Below, one piece after another: positions 24,194-34,273 of a stretch of 64,000 nucleotides of DNA; the stretch's first letter is position 1; every line of letters begins with the position of its first letter. Source of the DNA: Cephalopachus bancanus (taxonomy: Eukaryota; Chordata; Mammalia; Primates; Tarsiidae); assembly GCA_027257055.1 (NCBI GenBank), contig JAPVLO010000019.1, forward strand, positions 18,534,501-18,598,500. Reading direction: 5' to 3'. Made by a program: the position numbers and the translations under genes. The notes below the pieces were generated by a model that worked only from the letters and a program-made list of their open reading frames with translations, was not told the origin of the DNA and searched no databases.

Positions 24194-24749
24194 GATGCCA
24201 AATGTTGTCACTGAAAACAACTGGTACTGAGACAGCCAGTGCTCTTGCAAGCAATAATTCATTCTCATTTTTAAAAATCTGTCCCATTTAGTGAACTTTG
24301 TTTACTTGAGCTTCATTGGTTTTGTGGGGTTTTTTGGTGCTTAATTTATAAATTTCATTTGCTTTTATATAATGATATCACACATATAAGTATAATGAGT
24401 TTATGCCTGGATTTATGTTTGTTAATATATAAGTAAACATAATCAAATATTTTAAGTCAACAATGTAGGGGGGAGTGTAAGTTTCCATATATTACTAATA
24501 TGGGCACCAGGGGGAGTTTGTATTGTCTCCTTCTCATCGCCACAGTCCAACAAGGAAAGTAAGTGGGAAGGTATGATTGTCTCAGCTGACTGGAATTGGT
24601 GTTCAGACAAGTTGAATGACAAGTTCAGGATGGTATGATAAGAGCAGAATCATAACCGGGGATTGGACCCCCAGGCCAGCCCACCTGTACCAGGTAGGTG
24701 CCTCTCTAGACAGAGATTTTGACATCATAGCATCTGAGCATAAGAGAGA

Positions 24750-24900
24750 CTGCAGGGTCATCTTGTTCTGATCTCACTCAATGTGGGATTCTCTTCTACA
24801 ATATTTCTTCCAGGTGGTCTATAAAACTTCTGTTTCAAAACAAACAGAAACAAGGACCTAACTGCCCCATTATGAAACCTTTTCCACAGAGCAATGTGGT
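24750..24900 (+). mobile_element. L3/CR1-like LINE remnant
   Basis: A GGGATTCTCTTCTACAATAT block and CAGGTGGTCTATAAAACTTC resemble the CR1/L3 3' region (small-fragment LINE). The family call rests on memory of the consensus. Confidence 0.35.
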
Positions 24901-24989
24901 ATGCCAAGAGAGGAACAAAAACTGCAATCAGAGGTATAGAGTCTGAGTCAAAGTTCTGCCATTAGCACTGCATAAGTCTAGATAACATT

Positions 24990-25195
24990 CATTAAGAACA
25001 TTGTTGACCCTACCCCCAGTCATATTGCAATTTATTGGGTTCATGGATTTGGTGCCATCATCATCCACAGTTTACAGATAGGGAAACTGAGGGACAGAAT
25101 GATTAAAAGTGATTTGCTCAAGTTCTTGTAGTCATCTATGTGATGGAACTAGAATGCAACCCTAGCATTTCTCATTCTGAAACCAATTATTAAGG
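24990..25195 (-). mobile_element. MIR SINE, antisense
   Basis: AGTTTACAGATAGGGAAACT and GAGGGACAGAATGATTAAAA, then GATTTGCTCAAGTTCTTG, are the reverse complement of the MIR core and 3' region. Confidence 0.75.
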
Positions 25196-25210
25196 CAGTC
25201 ATGTGCATAT

Positions 25211-25278
25211 GTCTTCAGGTCTCTTGTGGTGAGGAACATAACTGGTCTTCAGGTCTCTTGTGGTGAGGAACATAACTG
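25211..25278 (+). repeat. Perfect tandem duplication of a 34-bp unit
   Basis: Positions 25,211-25,244 and 25,245-25,278 are identical. The unit begins GTCTTCAGGTCTCTTG and ends GAACATAACTG. Confidence 0.97.
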
Positions 25279-25489
25279 ACAGTTGCCCCAGCTGTCCACC
25301 ACCCAGACAATGACTGAGAGAGGCAGAGGCATACATCTAGGCCCACTCTTGGAATTCACAAGATTTTTCTGACAGGCAACTTTAGCTCAAGGATCACCTT
25401 TGTCCCAGGCAAAACTTTCTTTGAAGTGTGCTACAGCCTAAGACTTTTTAAATCTAGTTCTTCTTCCCTCTCTACTCCACAGAGGAAAG

Positions 25490-25970
25490 ACTTTGTTGTG
25501 ACTTAGTAATGGTCCCCCAAAATGTCCACATCCTAATCCCAGAATTTGTGAATATGTTTCTTTCCAGGGTTAAAGGAACTATGCAGATGTGATCCAGTTA
25601 AGGGTCTTGAGAGGGAAAGATTACTCTAGATTTTTCCAGAAGGCCTTATGTAATCATCCTTAGAAGAGGGTGGCAGGAAAGTAAGAGAAGAAGACAATGA
25701 CTGCAGAGATCAGAGCAATACGATTGTTGGCTTTGAAGATGGAAGTGGTCACAAGCCAAGGATAGCAGTCAGCTTCTAAAAGGTGCTGCAAAAAAGTGAA
25801 AGATAGATCCTCCCTTAAAGCCTCCAGAATGAATACAACCCTGCAAAAATCTTGATTTTATCCAGTGAGATGTCTGACTTCCAGAACTTTAACATGATCA
25901 ATTTTTGTCAATTAAACCACCAGACATGTGGTAACTTGTTATAGGAGCAATAAGAAACTCATACACACCT
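25490..25970 (+). mobile_element. MLT1-like MaLR solo LTR
   Basis: The order is GGTCCCCCAAAATGTCCAC, CTATGCAGATGTGATCCAGT, TTATGTAATCATCCTTAGAAG, CACAAGCCAAGGATAGC and CCTCCAGAATGAATACAACC, ending in GCAATAAGAAACTCATACA. This follows the old MaLR/MLT1 LTR layout, with a poly-A signal region near the end. The subfamily is uncertain. Confidence 0.6.
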
Positions 25971-25974
25971 ACGA

Positions 25975-26108
25975 TATAGTGTAATGCCTCTTCCTACTTC
26001 ATCCAGCTTTCCTCTCCTTTTTCTCTTACAGGAGTTTCTCCTCAATAATCTCTTTCGCATCTAATCTCATCTTGGCATCTGCTTTTAGGAGGATTCAAAC
26101 AAAATAAG
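25975..26108 (+). mobile_element. 3' part of an ERVL-type LTR, 5' end of the provirus
   Basis: CAGGAGTTTCTCCTCAATAA, then TCTCATCTTGGCATCTGC and a GGAGGATTCAAACAAAATA ending, has the character of an MLT2/MLT1-like LTR end. It is immediately followed by AGTGGTACCAAGAGTGGG at 26,108-26,125, which resembles the primer-binding-site position in ERVL/MaLR elements. Confidence 0.45.
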
Positions 26109-26626
26109 TGGTACCAAGAGTGGGCTTTAATCAACAGGCAGTAAGCTGGGACTTCGGACTGGTTCACTGTACCTATGCTCCCAAGTGCGAAGTGATGCAA
26201 GTATAGGCTGTAGCAACAAGAAATGGCTCAATTGCCAAGGACTCCACTAATGCTGAGCTGGGAAAACAGCTCAGTGGAGGGAGACACTATTTCAGTTGGG
26301 ACAATGTCCTGGTGGCAGGAAACACCATTGCACACATAATGATTCAGGCATTTCAAAATATGGGGAAACGATGTCTACAAAGAAAGTGGAATTGGTTGGC
26401 TGCTGCTAAATTGTATTGATGCCCTGCAAAGGAATGCCGAGAAATGAGCAGGTAATGGCTAAGTGGGCAAGTTTTCAAGACACCCTCATATTGTGCCATG
26501 GCAGAGCAGACATCACTGAGCAGTAGGCTCTGGCAACAAGTCAATGCTCAGACAAAGAGAATCTGTTGGGTTAAGATCAGAATCCTGGTAGGGAAAACTG
26601 GAGACTTTGAAAAATGGGTTGGGTAA

Positions 26627-26910
26627 GCCGGGCTCGGTGGCTCAGTCTGTAAATCCCAGTATGTTGGGAGACCAAGGTGAGAGGATTGCCAGAGCCTGCC
26701 GGTTCGAGACCAACCTGGGCAATTTGGCAAGACTTCATCTCTACAATAAATCAAAAATTAGCCAGGCATGGTAGTGCATACCTATAGCTCCAGCTACCTG
26801 GAAGGCTGAGGCAGAAGGATTGCCGGAGACCAGTGGGTCAATGCTGGGATGGCCATGAATGTGCCACTGCCCTCCAGCCTGGGCGACAGAGTGAGACTCC
26901 AATTTTTAAA
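26627..26910 (+). mobile_element. Alu SINE, lineage-specific type, older subfamily
   Basis: A full dimeric Alu from GCCGGGCTCGGTGGC to GTGAGACTCCAA. Target duplications AAAATGGGTTGGG (26,611-26,623) and AAAATGGATTGGG (26,911-26,923) differ at one base. Confidence 0.95.
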
Positions 26911-27050
26911 AAAATGGATTGGGGCATTTGGATAACTATCCCTAAGGATGTTAACCCTACAGGATCGCCTGAACCCACAGAAGTTACTGGAGGGCTCACG
27001 CTTCCCTAGCAAGAGCTAGAACTTTCTCTGTGATAGAAGTTGTTGTAAAG

Positions 27051-27412
27051 CAGGGATGCCCAATTCCCAGTCTGTGGGCTGCAAGGAACCAGGCCACAAG
27101 CAAGAAGTGAGTGGTGGGCAAGTGAGCAAAGCTTCATCTGTGTTTACAGCTGCTCCTCATCACTCACATTAACACCCGAGTTCCATTTTCTGTCAGATCA
27201 GTGGCAGCATTAGATTCTCACAAGAGCATGAAGCATATTGTGAATTGCTCATGTGAGGGATCTAGGTTGCACACTCTTTATGAGAATCTAATGCCACTGC
27301 TGATCTGCACAATACATGTCACATGTTTGAAGCATCCCAAAACCACCCCCTCATCCCGGTCTGTGGACAAATTGTCTTCCACAAGCCTGATGCCAAAATT
27401 TGGGGATCACTG
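27051..27412. mobile_element. MER1-type hAT-Charlie nonautonomous transposon
   Basis: Terminal inverted repeats are visible as CAGGGATGCCCAATTCCCA at the left and a TTTGGGGATCACTG end at the right. The body has GAACCAGGCCACAAGC, GCAAAGCTTCATCTG, CAGATCAGTGGCAGCATTAG and AATTGTCTTCCACAAGCC, the MER1 path. Eight-base flanks TTGTAAAG and TTACAGAG are a plausible eroded hAT target duplication. Confidence 0.85.
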
Positions 27413-28176
27413 TTACAGAGGACTCTTTCCTGAAAGGCAACAGGTGCCTCCCTCAGGAGCTTCCTTCACCTCCTCTCCTGGCTGCTAGGATAACTAGGAT
27501 TAATCTGGATACAGACATGCTGAGCCTAACAAGGAAGCAAAGTGACTCTACACCAAAGATGTTTCAAGAATTAGCTAGCAGGTACCAGCAGGAGCCAGGG
27601 AAGTACAACTAGGATTGGATCTCAAGAATGTTTGATCAAGGGGCCCAGAATGTCAGACTGGATAAGGAAAGATTCACTGACTTGGGGGTTCATTTTTTGG
27701 TAGACATCCTAACAACTTGCTGCTGGAGTATGGGGGAGGAAAGCTCTCCGAAGCCTGAAAAAGAGGAGAGCCAACACTGACAAAGTGGAAATGCCTGAGT
27801 CGTCCTGGAAGAAGACAGCGCAAGGAATAAAGATGCCAAAGAAAGTGAGCATCCTGGAACGGATATGTTATGTAAGGCCAGAAACCCACCAGAAGACTGT
27901 GACCCGAGGAAAGACCTAGGGGCCAGCCATGGGGGCTTGACCCCCTGAGCATTGTGTGGACAGTTTATAGAGCATGGTTCCAATAGGAGCAGACATGGGC
28001 ATCCAACAAGGATGCTGCTTATCATTAATATCCCAAAAAGGCAACCATGGAGGAGAAAGAGGCTAAAGATGGTCACCCTAAGAAGAAGCCACAATTTCTT
28101 GGTCGGTTATCAAATCTGAGCCAATATTTAGGCTCTGAATAAAAAGGAAGGTCTCAGCAGTGCTATGGCTAATATA

Positions 28177-28671
28177 CACAGTGGACCCCTAAGCAACACT
28201 GGGGTAAGGGCTGCCAACTCCCACACAGCCAAAAATTCACATATAGCCTTTGTCCCCAAACTTATCTACGAATAGACTATTGTTAACTGGAAGTTTTTTG
28301 ACAATATAAACAATAGATTAACTATTTGCAACATTTTGTATGCTATATGTAGTGTATACTATAGTCTTATGTCTAGGGAAAAGAAAATGTTAATGAGGAA
28401 ATTGCAAGAAAGAGAAAATATGTTTACTATTCACTGAGTGGAAGTGGATTTTCATAAAGGTTTTCATCTTTATTGTCTTCACATCAAGTAGGCTGAGGAG
28501 GAGGAGGAGGAAGATGAGGGATGGTATTGTTGTCTCAGAAGTGGTAGAGGTGGAGGAGGTGGAGGAGGTGGAGGAGGATGCAAGAGAGACAGGTAAACTT
28601 GGTGTTAACTTTTACTGAAAAAAAATAACAAGAGGATGCAGTTCAACCCCATGTTGCTCAAGAGTCAACTG
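28177..28671. mobile_element. MER2-like (Tigger-related) DNA transposon
   Basis: The left end CAGTGGACCCCTAAGCAAC and the right end GCTCAAGAGTCAACTG form terminal inverted repeats. The body includes ACAGCCAAAAATTCACATAT, a GAGGAGGAGG purine tract near 28,495-28,575 and GTTCAACCCCATGTTGCTC. TA lies at each outer edge, as expected of a TA target. It is about 490 bp. Confidence 0.75.
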
Positions 28672-28849
28672 TACTGTGATGAGTCCCTCAATTCTTTCCC
28701 AAAGGGACCAACAGAAATGTATTTGGGTGACTGTACACTGAAACAAAGGGGGAACTGAGATGTTTTGAGGATTATTTGACACAGGGTCTGAGTTTAACAT
28801 TGATACTCAGAAAAGCAAAGCATTAACTCAATCTTCCTGTTTAAGAGGG

Positions 28850-31297
28850 TGCTTAGAGTGGCCAGGTATTAAGTGGAGTCCTAGTTAAAAAGTCTCACTC
28901 CAGGAATCCCCTCTGAGCTCATAGGCCAACCCAGTAGTCATTTTCTCTGCTCATGAGTGTGTAATTGGAATTAATATGCTTGGTATTTGTTAGTAACCTC
29001 CCTATTGGGTCTTTGCCTGTGGGGAAAACATTATCACAGTGGGGGAGGCCAGGTGGGAACTTCTGAAATTGCTCCATCACTGGTCACTATATATATATGG
29101 CATAGCATCCTGGAGCAATGACCGAGATTGGTGCCATCCTTAAAGATTTAAGGAATGTTGGAATAGTGGCTACTGTCTTACCTCCACTGTGGCCTTGTCA
29201 TCTCTGCAGAAACTGGATGGACCCTGGAGACTGGCTGAAAACTAACATAGGCTCTACCCAATAATCACTTTAATCACAGCTGCTGCGTCAGACCCAGTAT
29301 TTTTATTAGAACAGATTAATATGGCTTCAGGTGCATGGTATGTGGTCATTAATTTGACAGATGTGTTATTTTTTTCACTCTGACCAGAAAAGAGAATCAG
29401 AGAGTTCGTATTCACATGAGACAGAAGACAATAATTATTTAGGGTTATACCTCAGGGCTGTGTTACTTTTCCTCGCTCTGCCATACTACCATCCAAAGTA
29501 ATCTGGAGTGCCTCAACACTCCACATAATACCACAACGACCCATGACATTGATGGCATCATGCTGGTGGGACTGGATGAGCAAGAGTTCCTCTGTTGCAG
29601 ATCTTGGCAAGACACACATGTTCCAGAAGATGGTAGATAAGCCTGATGAAGATTCAGGGACTTACCACTTCAGGAATACTTTCAGAGATATCCTCTCCAA
29701 GGTCAAAGACAAATTACTGAATTTTGAATCCCAACCTCAAGAAGGAAGCACAGTGCCTGGTAGGCTTTGGAGTTCTGGAGACAACACATCACACACCTAG
29801 AAATATTATCCCAATGAGACACCTAGTAAGATGGACAGCTACCAGCTTCGAGTGGTACCAGGAGGAAGAAAGAGCTCTGTGGCAATACAGAGATATTGTA
29901 CAGCCTCAGGGCTATATAGTCTGGCAGATCTGAAGATATTGGAGGTCTCTGTGCTGAAAAAAACACACAAATTGAGTTTTGTGAAAGGTCCAGTAAGAAA
30001 ACCATATTCCAGGCTCCTGAGATCTGCAACAAGGTCATGCCATCCACACAGAGAACTATACACCTTTCTAGAAATAGCTGCTGGCATAATGCCAGGCCCC
30101 GGTCAATACAGAATGTTTGACCATGGGGCACAAAGTGACCATGTGTCCTTTAGCACTGCCAACTATAATCTGGTTCTGTTGGACTCGCCAGGTACAAAGT
30201 CAGATGTGCCCAGCAGCCATCACCACAGGTGAGAAATGATGTACCTAGATCAATCTTGAGTAGGTTCCAAGGACACACGTGAGCTATGTGAGCAGGTGGT
30301 TCAGAACCCCACGTCAACAACCACAGTCACACCAGTCTTCCCTGACCATAGTTTATACCTATAGCCACATAACAATCCAGTATTACCAGCCAGAAAAGGA
30401 AGAAAAAAGCCTGAGCTTGGTTTATGGCTGGGTTGGTTTGATATATGCATACAAACCAGACTTGACAGTGGCTGCATCATAGCCTTGTTCGTGGCTGGTC
30501 TACAAGACAGTGAAGAAGGGAAATTATCCCAGTGTGTGGATATGTGAGCGGTACACCCAGTCATCTAATTGTGTAGAAGGAGAAGCAGCCCAAGGTGAAT
30601 ATGTGTGCAGATTACAGGGCAGTGGACAGGGGCCAGGCCATCTGGTCAGGAGCCTGGAAGAGAGGAGACTGAGGGATCAGTGGCAAGGAGGTCTGGGGTA
30701 AAGCCATGTGAATAAACACAGTAGGAGTGGGCACAAGGTATAAATACTTTTGTGTCACACATCAGTGCCCATCAGAAAGCATCCTCCACAGAAGAGGTAC
30801 TGACCAAGCAAACAGTAAAAAATGACTCAGTCATTTTGCATTAGGTAGCCTTCATCACTGACCACCTTGTAACTGGCATGATGGGCATATGAATGAAGGA
30901 GCCACGGTAGCAGAAACAGAGGACACACAGGGCTCCAAATGCATGGACTTGCCACGTATCAAGGCTGATCTAAGTATGGCAACCTTTGAATATCCATCTT
31001 GTCAGCAACAGAGACCAACACTAAACCCCTGAGATGGCATTATTCTTCAAGGAGACCAACCAGCCACTTGGTGGCATGTTGACTACAACCTAAATTTATC
31101 CTAAGGGGTGGGGATGCATTAGCTTCTTGGGAGCAGGCACTTATTCTGAGTGTGGGTTTGCATTTTCTGCTCTTAGAGTCTTAGTCAGCACCACTGCCCA
31201 AAGGCTTGTGAGTGTCTGATCCACAGACATAGAATCTTATGCAGCATAACATCCAACTGGGAGACCCACTTTGCAGCAAGGCATGGGAGCAGGCCTT
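28850..31297 (+). pseudogene. ERVL pol remnant: reverse transcriptase, RNase H, start of integrase
   Basis: The nucleotide text follows ERVL pol. A reverse transcriptase part lies near 29,150-29,600, with a Leu-Pro-Gln-Gly motif codon run (TTATACCTCAGGGC) at about 29,445 and the neighbourhood of the catalytic Asp-Asp box near 29,550 (GACATTGATGGCATCATGCT), where the second Asp codon reads GGC. The connection and RNase H parts lie near 29,700-30,850, and the integrase zinc-finger and core start near 30,830-31,290. Stops and frameshifts break it throughout; the longest frame is 133 codons (29,831-30,232). It cannot encode protein. There is no sign of env. Confidence 0.7.
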
Positions 31298-31629
31298 TGC
31301 TATGGGTTGAATATGTGTTCCTTCCAAAACTCATGTTAAAGTATAGCAGCCATTGTAACAATATTAAGGGTGGGATCTTTAAGAGTTGACTAGGCCATAA
31401 TGGTTCCACTCTCACTGGTGGATTGATGCCAAAGGGTGAGTTCAGTCCCCTTTTGCATTCTCTTGCCTTCTCACTGTCAAGTGATGATTCAACAAGAAGG
31501 CCCTCACGATGCTGGCACCATGATATTGCACTTCCCAATCTCTGGAACTGTGATCCAATGCATTCCTATTCATGATAAATTATCTAGTCCCGGATATTTT
31601 GTTGTAGCAGCACAAAATGAACTAAGACA
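31298..31629 (+). mobile_element. MaLR solo LTR inserted in the integrase region
   Basis: It starts TGCTATGGGTTGAATATG, has GGGATCTTTAAGAGTTGAC and CTGGAACTGTGATCC, and ends GAACTAAGACA. This is the MLT1/MST-type LTR pattern, complete at about 332 bp with TG...CA ends. Target duplication is not clear. ERVL integrase text resumes directly after it. Confidence 0.75.
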
Positions 31630-32330
31630 ACCTATAACTATCCAAAATCAGCTGTGCTCAAAAAATGCAGGAATGGCCTTCTAAAGGTACAGCTGACATG
31701 CCAGCTCAGAAGCAACATTCAAGGAATAGGGTGGCATCCTTCAGGATACAGCACTTGCCTTAAATTGGAGACCTCTCTATGAAACTGTATCCCAGTAGGA
31801 AGGGCCCATGGATCCAGGAACCAAGACATGAAAGCAGAAGATCTAATGACCTGCTGAGTATTTTGTGCTTCTTGTCCCCATAACTCTGGTCTTAGGAAGG
31901 CTGGAGGTCCTGGTATTCAAAGGGGACTTACACTTTCCAGGACACATAGAAATGGTCCCATTGAACCACAGATTACTGATGCTGCCAGGACCCTTGGGTT
32001 TTCTTGTGTCCAGGGACCAGCAGAAGAGGAGTCAACATACAGCAGGGGTCATTGGCCCTGATCAGCAGTGCTGCTTTCAAACAACAGCAGCACTGAGGAA
32101 TGTGGAATGTGTGTAGAACCCAGATAACACCTCCTGCTACTTCCTGGCTCCCTTTTAACTGTGAAAGTCCTTGTACAGCCACCTGTCCTAAAAACTCAGA
32201 CACCTCAGAAGTAAAGGCATGGATCACACCACCAGGTATCCAGGTAGGCCCTAATCTCTATTGATGTTTTGGTGAGGCTGAGGATAATTAGAACGGACAA
32301 AGAGGGAATGGCAGAAGTGCCTTGAGATCA
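31630..32330 (+). pseudogene. ERVL pol remnant: integrase C-terminal portion
   Basis: The integrase continues after the LTR. GGATCCAGGAACCAAGACAT, GGACACATAGAAATGGTCCC, TTGAACCACAGATTACTGA and GTCATTGGCCCTGATC match ERVL order. It is disrupted by stops. No 3' LTR was identified beyond it, so the provirus is probably 3'-truncated or too diverged. Confidence 0.65.
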
Positions 32331-32721
32331 ACCATGGTAATGAGGGCTTTAGTTTGCCCCAACCATCTTCTTCTTCTAAGGTCACACTTCTTGTGGGCCT
32401 GACACTGAGATTTTAGCCAAAAGGTTGCACTGTGTAATCTCTGGTAAGTGACAGATTTTCTCAGAACTTTAGCGTCCTTGTCTAAAATGGGAGGGGGTAA
32501 GTCTGCTTTAGTTTATCACAGTGGGGGATAACAGAGAGGGTTATGTGAAATGTGAATGGCTATGGAAAGTTCATGACCACGTTTGTGCTGAATTTAAAAT
32601 CTCCTCTTGCTAACTTCTACCCACTGGCTTTTGCTCAAATTTCCAGCTCTGAACAGAGCAGTCCAACCACTCTCCTGCAGTTAGCCTTTTGGGTATAGTA
32701 AGTTCTCATTTTTTGCTGTCT
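32331..32721. other. Unresolved DNA downstream of the ERVL pol
   Basis: This could be the eroded 3' end of the provirus. No LTR hallmark is seen. Confidence 0.3.
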
Positions 32722-32870
32722 ATAGATTCTTGGAAACAGTGACTTTAAGCAAAATGACAAACAGCAGGTCCTCAAATAATGTCTCATTCAATGTTCCATT
32801 ATATTATTGATAAGAAAAAAATTGGTTTGTTATGCATCGTTTTGCTTAAAGTCAGTTTCCAAGAATCTAT
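32722..32870. mobile_element. Small palindromic element with 31-33 bp inverted arms
   Basis: Arms at 32,722-32,754 and 32,840-32,870 are inverted copies identical except for a 2-base insertion in the left arm (GGAAACAGTGAC against GGAAACTGAC). The 85-base centre contains CAGCAGGTCCTCAAATAATG. The form suggests a miniature DNA transposon; I cannot name the family. Confidence 0.7.
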
Positions 32871-33464
32871 CAATAACATTAAGTGAGACTTTCTGGGCTC
32901 AAAGACAACATTGCTCTCCAGTCGCTGGCCCCAGTCCTAAGCTGGCATTCTGTTTCCTCAAGCTCTTCCTACTTCTGTCAAGTTACTCACCTTTCTGCGT
33001 GCTCCAGTTGTCAGTGTTCTTGTGAAACACAGTATGCTTAATGACCCTTTGCTCTCTTGGTTTGGACTGGACTGGCAGGTGTAGAAAGTAGAGAACCTGG
33101 CTCCTCTGGGAGATGGCGGATCTTCGCCTATATTGCAGCCAAGGTCTGCATCACTTTTCCTTAGCAGCATCACACCATTGGTACCTTTTGATTGTGTCCT
33201 GAATCTAAAAACCTTCTATCTGTTTCCAGAAACCACAACCCTGGCAGGTGACCCCCATTCCATATGTATGCAATTCATTTTGTGAACATGAATGCTAGCA
33301 ATACTTTGGATTCTGAATTTACAGTAGCTGATGATGGACATTTGCAGTTGGTGTCTCCCCAACACCCTTTTCACTTTTGGAAGATCCTTGTGACTCATGA
33401 GAAGTCACTGTGGCAAACACAAACTAGGTGCTTATTAGCAGCATTTGCCCTTTTTTTAACGTTT
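32871..33464. other. Single-copy or unresolved DNA
   Basis: No recognised repeat or coding domain. Confidence 0.35.
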
Positions 33465-33560
33465 TCTCTTTTTTTTTAATTTTAAAGTTATGGGGTACAA
33501 TTCAGGGTTAGGTATACAAATGTTCATTATGCAGGTACCCTTGTTGATAAGGCCTTTTTT
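33465..33560 (-). mobile_element. L1 3'-terminal fragment, antisense
   Basis: ATGGGGTACAATTCAGGGTT followed by AGGTATACAAATG matches the antisense 3' end of the lineage-specific L1 (compare 40,407-40,440). Confidence 0.6.
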
Positions 33561-33961
33561 TACTCTTTCTAGAGACCTGAAATTCACTCACACATTTCGT
33601 GGCTCTGTGCTTGAGAGAGTCCCTCTCCATCCCCTACAGATGAAACACTGTTGCCTAGAGACTATTACAAACATCCCCAATATCGGTTAGACAGTGGGTT
33701 TATGGTATGAGTCTGATCAAGGAAACATAGGAGAGGCTTTACTCAGAGACTCCTAAAAGAGTTCTTCCTGTGATTTTTTTTAAGAAGAAGGAGGCGAAAA
33801 GAGAAAGAGAGAGGTGCAAGAGAGAAAATACTCATTTGTAGCTTCAAGAAGTCACCCTGGACCTGCCATCACAATCTGAGAACTATGGGAAAGGAGCAGT
33901 AAGGAGGGCAGGTAGGAGGATCAGCCAAAATCCTGAGATGACAATGTGAGTCTCTGGTGAT
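33561..33961. other. Unresolved DNA
   Basis: A purine-rich patch lies near 33,785-33,830; otherwise nothing distinctive. Confidence 0.3.
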
Positions 33962-33975
33962 AACAAATCTGGAAA

Positions 33976-34261
33976 GCTGGGCTCGGTGGCTCAGCCTGTA
34001 ATCCCGCGCCTTTGGAGGCTGAGGTGAGTGGATTGCCTGAGCCCACGGGTTCAAGACCCGCCTGGGAAGCGAGACCTCATCTCTACAATAAAAATCAAAA
34101 AATCAGCCGGGCATGGTAGCACATGCCTGTAATTCCGGCTACTTGGAAGGCTGAGGTGGAAGAATCGCCAGAGCCCAGCAGGTCGAGGCTGCGGTGGCCA
34201 GGAGCGGCCACTGCACTCCAGTCTGGGCGACAGAGTGAGACTCCAACTCAAAAAAAAAAAA
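33976..34261 (+). mobile_element. Alu SINE, younger lineage-specific subfamily
   Basis: A full dimeric Alu with perfect 12-bp target duplications AACAAATCTGGA at 33,962-33,973 and 34,262-34,273. The right arm has the derived GCGGTGGCC...GGCCACTGC form. Confidence 0.97.
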
Positions 34262-34273
34262 AACAAATCTGGA

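Larger units (their letters stand above)
22531..24745. other. Mostly single-copy DNA
   Basis: Apart from the TG repeat and a small hairpin listed separately, I see no clear repeat. A possible antisense MIR/L2 trace lies near 24,520-24,690. The 109-codon minus frame at 23,482-23,811 has no recognisable domain. Confidence 0.35.
26109..28850 (+). mobile_element. 5' internal region of an old ERVL/MaLR-type provirus
   Basis: This tract lies between an LTR-like end with a primer-binding-site-like sequence and recognisable pol. By position it would be leader and gag-protease. I cannot identify a gag domain; frames are short (up to 134 codons, minus strand, as shadows). It hosts an Alu, a MER1 and a MER2-like element, so about 1.6 kb of retroviral sequence remains. 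Assignment as one provirus with the pol downstream is inference from order and orientation. Confidence 0.4.

Noticed and set aside
28495..28575. GAGGAG-rich tract considered as a coding Glu-rich repeat
   Set aside because: It is part of the MER2-like transposon body.
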